Part shown: one piece after another, positions 12,686 to 35,190 of the stretch
Layout: every line of letters starts with the position of its first letter
Numbering within the stretch: position 1 is the first letter of the stretch
Assembly (NCBI GenBank): GCA_964035775.1
Contig: OZ038314.1
Coordinates: forward strand, 37,575,090 to 37,639,089
DNA from: Osedax frankpressi
Lineage: Eukaryota > Annelida > Polychaeta > Sabellida > Siboglinidae
Reading direction: 5' to 3'
Length of the DNA stretch: 64,000 nt
The notes under the pieces: generated by a model
Seen by the model: only the letters and a program-made list of their open reading frames with translations
The model's database searches: none
What the model was told of the DNA's origin: nothing
Program-made: the position numbers and the translations under genes

Positions 12686-15600
12686 TTTTGAAAATTGTAA
12701 TCACAAATACGCAGAAAAAATCTAAATGTTTATATTATTTGTATTAATGGAATAAGATGATCTTTAATACCGTTTACTTTTAATATACACAATATACTAC
12801 CTATATTCAGCATATATATTACTACATACATAATATACTTCATATATAGGTTATGTATATATTCTATATACATAAATATTACATAATTATCAATTCTCGG
12901 GTATTTCAGGAAATTAAAAATAAATTAGAGCTATAAATTAAATATCTTTTTAAACAATTAATAATAGATGATCTATTAAACTATACATATACATATTAGA
13001 TTCTATATTATATATATATATTAGATTCTATATTATATATATATACATATTAGATTCTATATTATATATACACATATTAGATTCTATATACAATAAAATA
13101 TAATTTATTTATTTATTAGTTTAATGGCAATTATATAATATATATTTTAAAGATTATATATAATAACAATATTATTATAACTATTAATACATCCAAATAA
13201 CTGCATTTCAAAGAATGCATTTCAATATATCACTTTCATTAATTATTTCTAAGTAGTTATTTTGCGCTATAATAACTATTAAAAATTACATTATTTGTTA
13301 TTAACGTGATTAATAATAACAAATTGAATTGGGTGTATGACGCATCTGTCTAATATCAAATGTAAACTAAACCAGTAGATCCGAGCCGAGACTGTATTTC
13401 TATGAACTACGACAGAACTGCGACAATTACTATTGGTACCCTTGGTCGAGTACCCGAATAAATGTACCGTTGCATATGTGGTACTCGGAAGTAGTACCTA
13501 GTACCTATGAGCTATACCTCTACAATAAAATATAACTTCAGTTACTACATAGGTAATTATCTATAATTAAATATTTTATATCTAAATGTAAATCTTTATT
13601 GCATTACTAATAGTTTTAACGAATATTATAATTAGATATTATTAATAGTACATAATATTTACTATTAAATATTTACTAATTATACTTATTAGTAATAATA
13701 GTATTAGCTAATTTAAACGTATTAGCAATATAATTTTTAAATTAAGTGATAATGAAAATATATAAAATGATCTGATATAATCAATTGTATGGAAAATGAA
13801 CGCTTATTACATATTATACAGTCTATTGGACATTATAGTCTATAGAAATATTGATGGTTATATTGAAGGAGTGACAATTATTTCAATAATTGTAAATATA
13901 TGTAAATATCAAATTTTAAATTGATAAGGTCCACAGATTATATAGAATAGTGAAATGAACCAAAATGAGATAAATAATTATCTATAGTATATTATTATAA
14001 TATCAAATTATTATACAATTAAATTATTACACTTGTCTATATATTATCTTATACTATGATCATTGATTAAGAAGTGTATAACTATGAAATAAAATAGTTA
14101 CAATATTTAATACTTAGTATAATATATAACAGCTTATATTTACTTATAATTATATACTTATTAATAGTTATATAACAGAAGTGTGTGCCATTTAAAATAC
14201 ACATTGTTATATATTATAATATTATATGTTATAATAATGAAATAATCATCATACTAGACAAATCAATATTAATATTAAAAAACAAAATAAAATAATATAG
14301 CGGTGTATTAATTATAAGGAATATAATATTAAATATTATATTCATATTTTAATATATATTATTCAAAATCTAGCAGAATTTTAATTTCAAAAATGTATTA
14401 TATGCAATTTAAATAATAAACAATTATGATAATTGAATATATTATTCAATTAATTAATATATTATATTATATTGCTTAGATACTATTGCATTGCTTACAT
14501 AGCATATCTAGATTTCATTTTGATTGTTGTCAATATTGTGTATGATTATACACCCATAATACTACTACCCGACGCACACAATACAGTCATATGAGCTACA
14601 CTTCTGTACATTAATTTAATTTTACCATTAAATTAACACATAAATGATATTATTTCCAGAGATGATTCAGTGAAATAAATAAACGCTCTCTCTTTATATA
14701 ATATGCTCATTTAAATCTTGAATCTAGATACTGTATTATATTCCACGATGTAGCTGCTATTAGATTCTTTATTTCTATTCATATGTAAATATATTAATAA
14801 ATTATCATCCGCTAATCAACTTAATATCTGATATTTGTACTTTAGATGAATTGTGTTATATTTATAGATATATAAAATATACTTATCATATATATACTAT
14901 ATTATATAAAAAATATATATTATATTACGTTTATATACAAACAATACCTTTAGTAGTTTGTACATATAAGTATTTAATGTAATTCAATAAACTGAGGCCA
15001 CCATGCGAAGGATTCAATTTATCTTAACTATATTAATATCATGTATACATTAAGGGACATGTACATTGTATATTGTGATCTATATCCATTGAGCATTGCA
15101 TCTATTGATTATTTGATAGTCAAACTAAACCGACGAAATAATAAATAGGTAGGTAGTACGAGTAAAAATATAGTAAAAAGAAATTAAAGTGATTATAAAA
15201 TATATAACTAAGGAGGAAACATGAATTACAGAGTAAAGTGATTCAGGTACGATCATAATATAGACGTAATATAAAGAAATATAGTAAATAAAAAGAATAA
15301 GAAGATGAGTGAATTTTTTAATACATGTTTTAAAATTATAAAAACGAATTATAGAACTTTAGTCTGAATAAATTATATTTCTATATCATATTTTCAGTGA
15401 TCAAAGAATATTTCTGTATAAATTAATATATAATATATTGTATATTGATATCTCTGAAATACCATAGAAAAGTCTATTTAGTTAATAAGATATTGTTCAG
15501 CGATATGGAAGCAAGTATAATAATATTATAATTGGAAATTTATAATATATTACAAAAAAAACAAATAGAAATATAATTTTATATAAATCAATATTTAATT

Positions 15601-16547
15601 TTTCTAAATAATTAAAATAAAAATGTATTAATTCATTTAAATATATATATACCGTTATTTTCGTAAATAATAAATTATGTTTAAAGAGATATTTGTAATT
15701 TATATATATATATATATATATATATTAATTTATATAATTAATATTATTATATATATAATATATATTAATTTAAAACAATAAAATATGAGATTTAATATAA
15801 TTCATATAAACTGAATAATGTAGTAGTTTTATTAAATCTTTTCCAGTTATACAATATAAAATAAAAGTGATTATGCAGTTAAATAAATTGTTTGCTGGGT
15901 AGTATTTACAACACAATCAGTGCATATAGTATTTTTTGTCTATATAATGTATCTAATTATACAATTCATACTCTGTGATTTTTACATATTTACATGCAAA
16001 CAGAAATTATGCTAAGTAAAAAATGAATTTACCTTGATGAGTACTTAGCCAAAAAGCATAATATAACGTATATTATTATATAGATAATATTATATAAATA
16101 ACACCATATAGTTTTATAGTAAGTATATAGAATATATCATTATGTAATATGATGTAATATATACCAGTAAACATAAAATACCATATGTAATGCTATATAT
16201 ACATATTATTATATATATAGCAAGCTTTATTTACATTTATTATAAGCTATTGAATTTACATAGTTTACTTATTTAATAAGCTTTTTTGAAATTGGCATCC
16301 CACATTACACCATGATAATTATAACTAGCCATGTAATCGAGTTAATATAAATAACCAGTTACTAATAGTAAATTAAATATTTGATATTATATTATCTTTA
16401 AGTAAAATTTACCAATAATAATTAAAGATATTAAAATTAAAAAATATATTTCAAATTTCGGTATAAAATTAACACTAGATGGCGCTGTTAAATTAGAATT
16501 CATATTTTGAAAGACATAAGAAATTTAATGTTTTCCTGAATCTAAAA
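12686..16547. other. Divergent intergenic region LRR1 / PP2A-A
   Basis: 3.9 kb of AT-rich DNA holding both promoters. About 12985-13090 has four copies of an ATATTAGATTCTATATTATA unit. A stretch at about 13325-13515 has markedly higher GC and contains several GTACC/GGTAC words and GAGTACCCG facing GTACTCGG. TA microsatellite at about 15700-15725. I find no gene; a candidate ATG in strong context near 15002 opens only a dozen codons. Confidence 0.7.
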
Positions 16548-25466
<8,919 letters not shown>

Positions 25467-27949
25467 TTATCATTATCGTTGTATATGGCGTCTTGTAGAC
25501 GAGTTATCAATTGTAATCATATGACGCCTCCATTAGTAGTTTCCCAATGAGGCTCATCGATTTCGAGGCTAATTACAAATAGCTTACTATTCTATATGAG
25601 TGTACTAGTGTTTTTTAATTATTTTGTTTTAATAAATAAGATTCATTGTTTAATCGATGCATGTACTTGCGAATGATTTTGAATGCTGCTTTTTGAAAAA
25701 CTCAAAACTTTAAAGATACAGACATTGTCATGTAAACCTATGTTGATCGTATTGGATGATTAAAGATTCTTATATGTTCACTGTACATTGGTATACAGAC
25801 TTATTACTTAAAATTAATCTGCATTATAATATAAGTTATATATTTAAATTGGTATTAACTCCAAGATTAAGGTAATCTTGTACTAGCTTCTATTTAATAC
25901 ATTGCATTTAAATATTGTGTTCTTTAGATGTTCTCTAGACAAATGTGGATATGGATATAATGAATACAATTTTTAACATTGCATAATAATATTACTTTTG
26001 TCACTAAATTATCTTCAAGGAATCATTTTGCAGTCTTAAATTATTTCAAGGGTTTCTTTTGTAATCATTCGGAATGGATTTTAAATATATATACAATTAA
26101 TCATTATTTTTAGTTTAAATTAATATCAAATGCCTATGAATTTGTAGAATGAAGATATTATTGGTTATATCTAATGTTACTCCATCAAGACATTTACAAT
26201 ATTGTATTCAACTAGTAAATTTATTAATATTTTAATAATTATTCAGGTAAGTCAGTTATACTTTGAATATCATTTTTAAATTATTATGAGCAACTATTTT
26301 TACCAATACTTCATTATAATAAGTCGAATATTATATATTTTTATAAATATTTAATATAGCTGTATAATTAATTTATAATAATAGATTTATTAATATTTTA
26401 AGAATTACTCATGTAAATTCAGTTATAATTTGAATATTATTTTATAATTATTACACTTTTAGTATTTATATGATTATGGGATATCAAAAAGTATTATTAT
26501 TTTTCAAAAATATTTTTAATTAGTATAAATAAATATAAAAATAAGTTGTTATATTGTATAGTATTTACGTAAATATGACTTAATATGATAGATGTAATAT
26601 GTAGAATATATTACTATTGATGTTATATGTGCCATAATTAAGTTAATAATACGATTAATACAAACATTCCTGGCAATTCAATAGATTTTTTTACATTATT
26701 TTTGTTAATACATCAAAATTTATAGGCTTAAAATAAGCATACAAATATTACAGGTAATAAGTCACTTATTATTTGATTATTTCATTTAATAAATGAGAGT
26801 TATATTGGTAAAGTCAAGTTTCTCTATAAGAATCTGGTATAGTAAGATATAAAGTTTCAGGAGAAACAGATTATCAATAATAATTTAATAATCATTTGTA
26901 AATTGAATTTGTTAGATAATATTTTCAGGATATGTATTTAAATATAGTAATTTCAACTTATATGTTAAATATATATATTTTAATCATTATATTATATTGG
27001 TAAAGTCAAGTTTCTCTATAAGAATCTGGTATAGTAAGATATAAAGTTTCAGGAGAAGCAGATTATCAATTATAATTTAATAATTATTTGTAAATTGAAT
27101 TTGTTGGATAATATTTTCAGGATATGTATTTAAATATATTAATTTCAACTTATATGTTAAATATATATTTTAATCAATATATTATATTGGTAAAGTCAAG
27201 TTTCTCTATAAGAATCTGGTATAGTAAGATATAAAGTTTCAGGAGAAGCAGATTATCAATAATAATTTAATAATTATTTGTAAATTTAATTTGTTGGATA
27301 ATAATATTTTCAGGATATGTATTTAAATATATTAATTTCAACTTATATGTTAAATATATATTTTAATCATCATCTAATACATTGCATATTCAAATGGTGC
27401 AGCATGTTATAATAATTGAACAATATATATAACCTATAGTTACATTTATATCGTATGTTTATTAAAAAAATCTAAAATATTGTTGAAAAAAATTTATTGA
27501 TAAATATCCAATCAACATATTGTTTGTTATTCTTAGAATGAAATTGTAATCACATAACAAAACAAACAATACTTGTAAACAAGTTAGTGTATATACAAAA
27601 TAGATATAAAATATATAAGTATAAAAATAGCAAATAAGATAAATTTATTTATCAAATAAATATCTATGGCTTTAGTTAAAATTTCTTATAATTGAAATTG
27701 AATTAAATGTTTATACTCGCTATCGAGTTAATATCGTTAACAATCCTTGATTATATAACAAAGTACGGTTATAAATATGTCATTAAATGTAAATGTCACT
27801 AAACATCCAAGGGAAAAGTAATATGTACAATTATAAAATCCTATGCCATTGAGATATTTTTAGCACCAGAATATTCTCTCCGTAGATATCTGTAATCACA
27901 TGCGCTATTGACCGCCTGCCGAGATTAGTCCTCCCAGCTGCGACGAGAG
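25467..27949. other. Convergent intergenic region PP2A-A / bZIP gene
   Basis: 2.5 kb holding both 3' UTRs. The first 300 bp after the PP2A-A stop are less AT-rich, as expected of a UTR, with AATAAA at 25631. A three-copy 190-bp repeat sits at 26800-27372. The last 100 bp (27870-27949) are GC-richer and directly follow the bZIP stop, so they are probably its 3' UTR. Confidence 0.7.
26800..27372. repeat. Three tandem copies of a ~190-bp unit
   Basis: Copies start at 26800, 26993 and 27183 with TTATATTGGTAAAGTCAAGT and share TATAAGAATCTGGTATAGTA and AAAGTTTCAGGAGAA. They are very alike, differing by a few substitutions and by 2-3 bp in AT runs. No open frame and no terminal repeats of a transposon are seen, so this looks like a young local tandem triplication. 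Confidence 0.92.
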
Positions 27950-28803
27950 CTAGTCCTGCAGGTAACACAGTTTGTGCTGACTGTTGAAATTCAAATTTTC
28001 TTCGCCGCGATAGATGAGATAGTCAAGTTCGAAATTCGACGGTGTCGAATTATTGAGCTTTTCCTTCAAGCTGATGTTTTCGGCTTGGAGCGAATCGTTC
28101 TCCAGTTTTAGAGTATCGTAGTCGTGTTTCAACTTGCCGTACTTATTCATGCACTCCCTGGCTTGCTGTAATAGATCAAATTTAAAAATGTTATCTTCTG
28201 CAATTATATTTTATCCTGGACAAATAAGAATTCAATGTACGCACTAAATGAATCCAATAGATAATTTGATTACATCGGTACCAAAATATAAATAGAACCT
28301 TATCCTTGACGGATTGCAGTTGCCTCTTCTTGACCCGGCATTTTTCTGCAGCTTTACGATTGCTTTCGCGTCTCTTTTCAGCACGTTGACGGTCCTTCGG
28401 TGAATCGGACTTTCGGTACTCCTTGCGGTAACCGATACGAACACTCTTCTTGAGTTCGTCAAGTGGCCTGACATTGAGTAGCCGTGAATAAACTATTAAA
28501 TATAATACATACGATATCAATGTTAGTGTTGATTATTTAGTAGTGCAAATTATTAAAAAGTATAGAAATAAAAAATATCACAAACTTTGTTTCGTGAAGT
28601 TCTTCATCCTCATATTTAAAAGGCATTACTTCATCATTGGTGACATGAGAATTCAGATTTATCTCAGTATTCAGCATGTCATTTGCAAAAGGCAATTGAT
28701 AATTAGTTGATGTGCAAGGCTCAATCTTCACGTTTGATAAATAATCATTGTCGCCGTATAGCTGAAGATCATTGGTAAAACTTATATCGCAGAAGCTTTG
28801 CAT
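27950..28803 (-). CDS. bZIP transcription factor, AP-1/ATF-like
   Basis: Three minus-strand exons, 28586-28803, 28299-28467 and 27950-28165, join in phase to 200 residues. The N-terminal 72 residues are acidic (KIEPCTS, KYEDEELH) and could be an activation region. The basic region RRESNRKAAEKCRVKKRQ has the N-x2-AA-x2-CR signature of bZIP proteins, nearest by eye to Fos/ATF3/Jun types and unlike XBP1 (NRVAAQTARDRKK). The zipper has Leu at four heptad positions (LKHDYDTLKLENDSLQAENI), but the first heptads after the basic region hold Lys and Cys, so it is shifted C-terminally. The ATG at 28803 directly follows CATTACAG, so a 5' UTR exon probably lies upstream. Donors are GTTTGT and GTTCTA. Family sure, exact orthologue not. 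Confidence 0.86.
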
Positions 28804-30627
28804 CTGTAATGAAATGTAAATATGATTATATAATAATGTTATAATAAGATTGTTAATATATATATAAATATATAAATATATAAATTCAAGAAATTTGAAA
28901 AAAAAAATAAAGTAGAAAAATAATTATATATTTATAAACATGATTAAAATAATATTGATTAAAATCATGTAATATCAAAATTAATAATAAGTATAAGTAT
29001 ACTTTAGAATATTGCCATATTATTAAATAATAAAATATATAAATAAACAATATCACATGACTAAATGCCTGGATTGAATATACGATTGAAAACGTTCGGT
29101 AGACATACTAATATGAGTCATATGAAAATTTGGTATTTTATATTATTGCTGTAGAGGTAATTATTAATATAGATAACATTAAAATACAAAATTCAAAAGA
29201 ATAAAGAGCATACATTATGTATCATAATTAATAACAATTTAATGTAATTTTCTTCAATTAAAATAATTTTATTGTTAAACATTATTTTTAAATAATCAAA
29301 CACGAATATATTATCATAATGGTTTTATAAAATAAATTAGTTGTGATATTAATATGTATTTAGTCGATACATATTTCAGATAATGATTTAATAAACTAAT
29401 TATTATACTAATTATAATTTATAATTTTATTTCTAAAAATATCGTGATTCAGCAAATTATATTATTAGTGTTAATTTAATGAATCAGATCGGCATTGCAT
29501 AGATAATAAACAAGTTAATATGTGTAGTTATTTGGCGTATGTACATTGATTTTAATTAATAAACAATTAAACATTTATTATTAAAATTGATGAAAATTAA
29601 ATTTTAAATATATTACATCAGCAGAAAATGTTTGATGAAATGTGCATTGACTTAGAAGTTATATTAAAATAAACCATTAATGTCTATTCATCATTGAATT
29701 TTATATAATATAATATATTAAAATATAAAGTATCTTCATATTTATATTACAAAATATAATAATTAAACACTTATAAGAGTAATAACAGTTGTGAAGAACG
29801 ATCCGCCTATAAAATATTTTCAAATAAGAATGAAATTAATTTTTTGAGAGGCATAGTTCACTAGGGTCATGTCTAACAATTAGGATATATTAGTATTTAT
29901 AATATTATTCTGGGGTGCATATTACCCACTGATCACTGAAAATATCTTTGAATACATTGTGTATTTCATCGTATATGAAAACGTGATTACCAAACTTATT
30001 TATAACACACCCCCCTTTCACCTAATAGAATATTCATACAATAATAATAATAAATACAAATTCGCCAATCTACTAATAACACGTTTCTCTTTTGACGTAA
30101 AATTTAATTTGTATATTTATAATTATATAATTTATATTTTAAACAGTTTAAAATATAAACTCGTTATAAATTGTTATCCCATTCAATACTACACGATAAG
30201 ACAATTATACGATGTAACATCACATGTATTACGTGTTATACTTCGTACTATAATATATTATGCATATCTCTTGTCTTGTAATATTCATATGTAAGGTCTC
30301 ATAAGAGAATTTTAGAAGTTATTTAACATGTCTAAATAAAATGAGTACAAGTCAATTATCATTTTATGTATACTCGGTACCATGTAATATTTAATATCTA
30401 ATCAATAATGGTCAATTAAATTAAGAACAGTATAGTAACAAGACATTATAATTATAATATGAATATAATTATTTTCAATTATAATTAGATTATATAATAA
30501 TTATAATAATCATTATTTTAATTCTATTTTATTTGATATATAAAATGTACTGGGGTTTATTATTTATTGCAATTGGTATACTGTTATATAACTTTATAAT
30601 ATACAGTTTATATTATATGTAATATAT

Positions 30628-30675
<48 letters not shown>

Positions 30676-31698
30676 ATCCTATATATATAAAGCTATATTT
30701 ATGAATATCCTAGATCGCAATTATTATATACAAAAATGAGTTCCTCATGATTTTAGATATTAAAAAGTGTATATTCAATGTAATCTAGGTGTTTTTAAAA
30801 AAAGTACTATAATATAAACAAAAGTGTTGAATTGATATTTCAGTAGAATAATATTCTGATAAATATATATCATTCTATAGGCTAAATGAGGATATTATTG
30901 ATTATTTTTTTTAATTTGCCTAACTACTGGTTTTTTATTTGCTGGGTATTCCTTACCAATAAGTTCCTAAATAACGTTAAACATGATAATCAGAATTTCA
31001 CAAATATTGTGTATCTATATATTTCTAAAGATAGATCATTAAAAAGTATACTAAAATATAGTAGCAAAAATGAAATATAGATTAAGGTATTTGATAACAT
31101 ACAAAATATAATTTTCTTTTGAATATACTATTATAATAAATTACAAAAAATCAATCATTTATTAATTATTGTATATTTAATTATAAAACTAATATTGTTT
31201 TATTAAATTTATAATATATTTCTTTTGTTTTATATAAAATAATTGTATTTATTATGTATGTATATTTTATATTTTATATTAATCAATAATTGACATTGTG
31301 TATAGTGTATAGTATTATGTACATTACATATAATTTAAATCTTGTACTAGAATGTTCAAGATACTTTGATAACCAGGGTTTTACACACTTTTTTATTCAA
31401 AATATAAAATATCTCAGACATTCCAGTTATAACCATAAACATTATAAACATTACCACTATAAACATTACAATCTAATTTTTGATATTTTAAAAAATAATA
31501 TAAATCACTTTTAAATTTAGGAATGTGCACATCTATATTATTGATGTTATCCAATTGGGTTGTTATATGTATATTATTACAAGTATTTGATACAAATTAT
31601 ATAAATAATTATGAATATAATTAAATAATAATTAAATACATTATGATATATTGTATTAAAAAAAGTCATTTATAAATGAATGTTATGGCATAATATGC

Positions 31699-31751
<53 letters not shown>

Positions 31752-34700
31752 TCTATTCTAAGTAGTGTTGTATAGTATTAAAGCCCTTATTATATAGCCA
31801 CGATTTCATAAATTTGATATAATAAACTTTAAAATGATATGTCTAAAATAATGTTTTATTTGAATAAAGCTGATAAAAGTTTTTACAAAACTATTACATG
31901 ACTGTATTTGCTGAGATTACGCAATATTATGGGTATTGTCAGGTAAATCATGCAAAAAATGATATATAATAATTTCGTATATAATAATTAATCATTTTTG
32001 TAAATTGATTTTATAAAGCTATTATATCACTTTGTGTGAAGTTAGACATTAATACTAATTTTACTATATTAAATACTTAAGTTATGTTATTCAGTATAAA
32101 ATATATATATTATTTTTTATATAATAATTTTTAATATTTATTATTATTAAATATCAATACTATTTAATTAATAATTAACTATACATCATATGAATTTCAT
32201 TAAAAAGATAATTAAATTCTCTTTAAAAATATGATAACTTATAATTATCGATTATTATTATTTTATAATATAAAAGTATGTTATGTGAGTAATAGTATAA
32301 ATTTATAATAAATACAAAAATCACTGGGAAAATAGCGCATACTTTTGACTCATGATATTATTTTTATTTAATCAATAATATTTAATTAATAATTAACTAT
32401 ACATCATATGAATTTCATTATAAATATGATAACTTATATATAATTATAATTATCGATTATTATTATTTGATAATATAAAAGTATGTTATGTGAGTAATAG
32501 TATAAATTTATAATAAATAACTGGGAAAATAGCGCATACTTTTGAAAAATCTGTGGGAGGTAAAGGGTTAATATCTACAATTAATTATTATTTTGTATTT
32601 TTGCATGTATTATATATGCTTAAGTATAACATTATATTGAATAGTATTATCCTATAAGTATATAACATAGTAGTAGTACCATAATATACCCAAGAAACTA
32701 TACAATGCATTTTAGTTTTTAAAAGTGTTATTTAAAATTAAAAATTGTTATTTAGAAAAAGTAAAAATATATTTGATTTGAATTAAAAATAAACATTAAT
32801 TTTTTTTGATATAAATTTTGATATATTATTTTAGATTGTATAATATTTACATTATCTGGTTTCTTTGCTAAATTTATATACAGGAACATTTAATCTATAA
32901 TCAAGATAATTTTATATTTTATAATATATATATATTATATTATATTACTACAAAATATATTTTGTAGTATTTAATAATTTATGAATATTTTAATAAACGA
33001 GTTAACCGATATGTTTATAAAATTCAGTACATCATTCCATTAACTATCTCAAAATATTCCAAGTACGCACTGTGATGTAATACTTTTGTAAAATACTCAA
33101 TATATGCAAATATATTTAAATTCCAGGCAGACCCATGGACAAATATTATATTGATATGATATATAGGTATATAAAACAATATGTATAACTGCGGTATTGT
33201 AATACATACTTTATTTTATACTTTTTTGCATTATATAAAAGTAATAAATCAGTGAGTTTACTCAGAAAATTCATTTGTCCTATTATTTTTGTATTTTATA
33301 TTTATTTAGACATCAAAGTATTTTACAAGACTATTACATCATGATTTTACTGGATGTGATACGGTACGAAATTGAAAATTTATTTAATTTTATATACTCC
33401 CATTGTATTAATAAATAGGATGCATAGCCTTTTTAAAGTATTTCATAAAACCTAAAACAATCTTATAAGAACATATAAATGAAATTATATTAACTGGAAA
33501 GTTATAGACATATATATTAATAGATACAATAATAATAAAACGTGAACTTAAAAATAAAGATTAATTACTATAGATTAGTACCTAGGATGTTTGATAGATT
33601 TCTTTTATTTCTTGGGTGTTTTATTTCAATATGCAACCCAATATTGACTATGTATTGTAAATTACATATAATTTGATATAAATATTAACATTTGTTATAG
33701 TATGGCTAGAAAATGCAATGTAAAATTATTTTTTATTTCAGGTATATGAACCATATAAATTCTAACTGGATATAATATAAATTTTATACATATATATTAT
33801 GATATTAACAAATTTAAAATAAAAATATATCTAGATCGGTATATGTATACTATTTAGTTAATATTTATATAAAAAGTCTACCCAGGAAATAAAAAGATTG
33901 CGTTTCATTAGTTAAATATCCCTTTACAAATTTAATATGTATACAAAATTGCATGTATTATGCTTTTATTTATTTAGTATATTGTTTTTTATTAAGTTTT
34001 GAAATGTATACATTATTTGATTTATGATCAATAATTAATATTTTATAATAATATAATTATACTTTATATAATTCTAAATAACTTATTAATATTTCATTTT
34101 CTAAATAATATCCTAAATTAAACTCTTCAATAGTGAATAAAGAAGACGAACATTAAAATTCATTTAGTTTTACACATTGAAGTAAGTGTAAGTGTAAAGT
34201 AACAATCTTCATTTACTAATAAACTAGCTTCATTTACTTTTTTATTGTAATTATTTAAAAATATTATTTCGATATGATTACAGATGATTAACATATTTTA
34301 TAGATATGTTTTATATTACATTAATATTGTTTGGATAATTAATTATTAGAAAATGTTTATTTCAAAAGAATATAATACACTATAGATTATCAAATTTATT
34401 ATTAATTATAATTTTTAGAAACTGACATGTACATATTTTATTTAAACCGATATTGATCATAGCGGTGTATACCGACCAATTGTCAAATATATAGCATATA
34501 CGTATATAATAAGTAATACACTACACGTATGTTAGAACATAGTATTATGTACAACGTATTAATACACTTAGTAGATTTATATATAAAAATATAAATAAAT
34601 ATATCTAAATTACAAATTTTAATTTTAATTTTAATAGTTGAAAATAAAAAATTGAGTATTGTTTAATATATTGAATATCATATTATTTACTAGTTATTAT

Positions 34701-35190
34701 TTAATATGAAAATTAAAATCGAGTAGCGTATATAATATTATTTAATAAAACAACCATATACATTTATTTTTAATATATATATTTATTTATATATAATATA
34801 ACATATATGTTATAAAATATGTAATTATTAATTATGTATTTATATAACTAATATTATAAACTATTATTAAAAATATATAACTATTATATCTATTGATAAA
34901 TATATTATTATTATTATTGCAAATATATATTCTGGGGTTATATTTTTAATCAAAAATTATGAACTTTGACTGCAAATATAAATAAGTCACCCTGAATTAA
35001 AAATAAAATTATTTAAAAATTTACAATAACCTATATTTGAGGTTATTATTATTATATTATTGTTACTACGTGCTAATAATTTAAAAAAATAATTTATTTA
35101 AATAATATCTATATATATATTATAAATAATTTATATAATTACACTATAAAAATACTATACAAATTACACAACATTTTTTTAAATTATAGG
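28804..35190. other. Divergent intergenic region bZIP / MRPL37 (6.4 kb)
   Basis: The longest gene-free stretch, extremely AT-rich, with TA microsatellites at about 30625-30672 and 31700-31743 and a duplicated segment at 32162-32544. Short frames of 60-110 codons in it have AT-driven composition (I, Y, N, K) and no family signature, so I do not call genes. It must contain both promoters and probably 5' UTR exons of the two flanking genes. Confidence 0.7.
32162..32544. repeat. Direct duplication of a ~180-bp segment
   Basis: Copies at 32162-32348 and 32380-32544 share AATAATTAACTATACATCAT, AAAAGTATGTTATGTGAGTA and GGGAAAATAGCGCATACTTT. They differ by small indels. A 31-bp spacer separates them. 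No coding content. Confidence 0.9.

Noticed and set aside
15000-15050. ATG in strong context (GGCCACCATGC)
   Set aside because: Opens only about 13 codons with no downstream splice-linked frame.
27915-27975. XBP1-like IRE1 splice loops (CTGCAGG and CAGCTGG) around the bZIP stop
   Set aside because: The basic region is not XBP1-like; the implied 21-nt excision gives only a dozen further codons.
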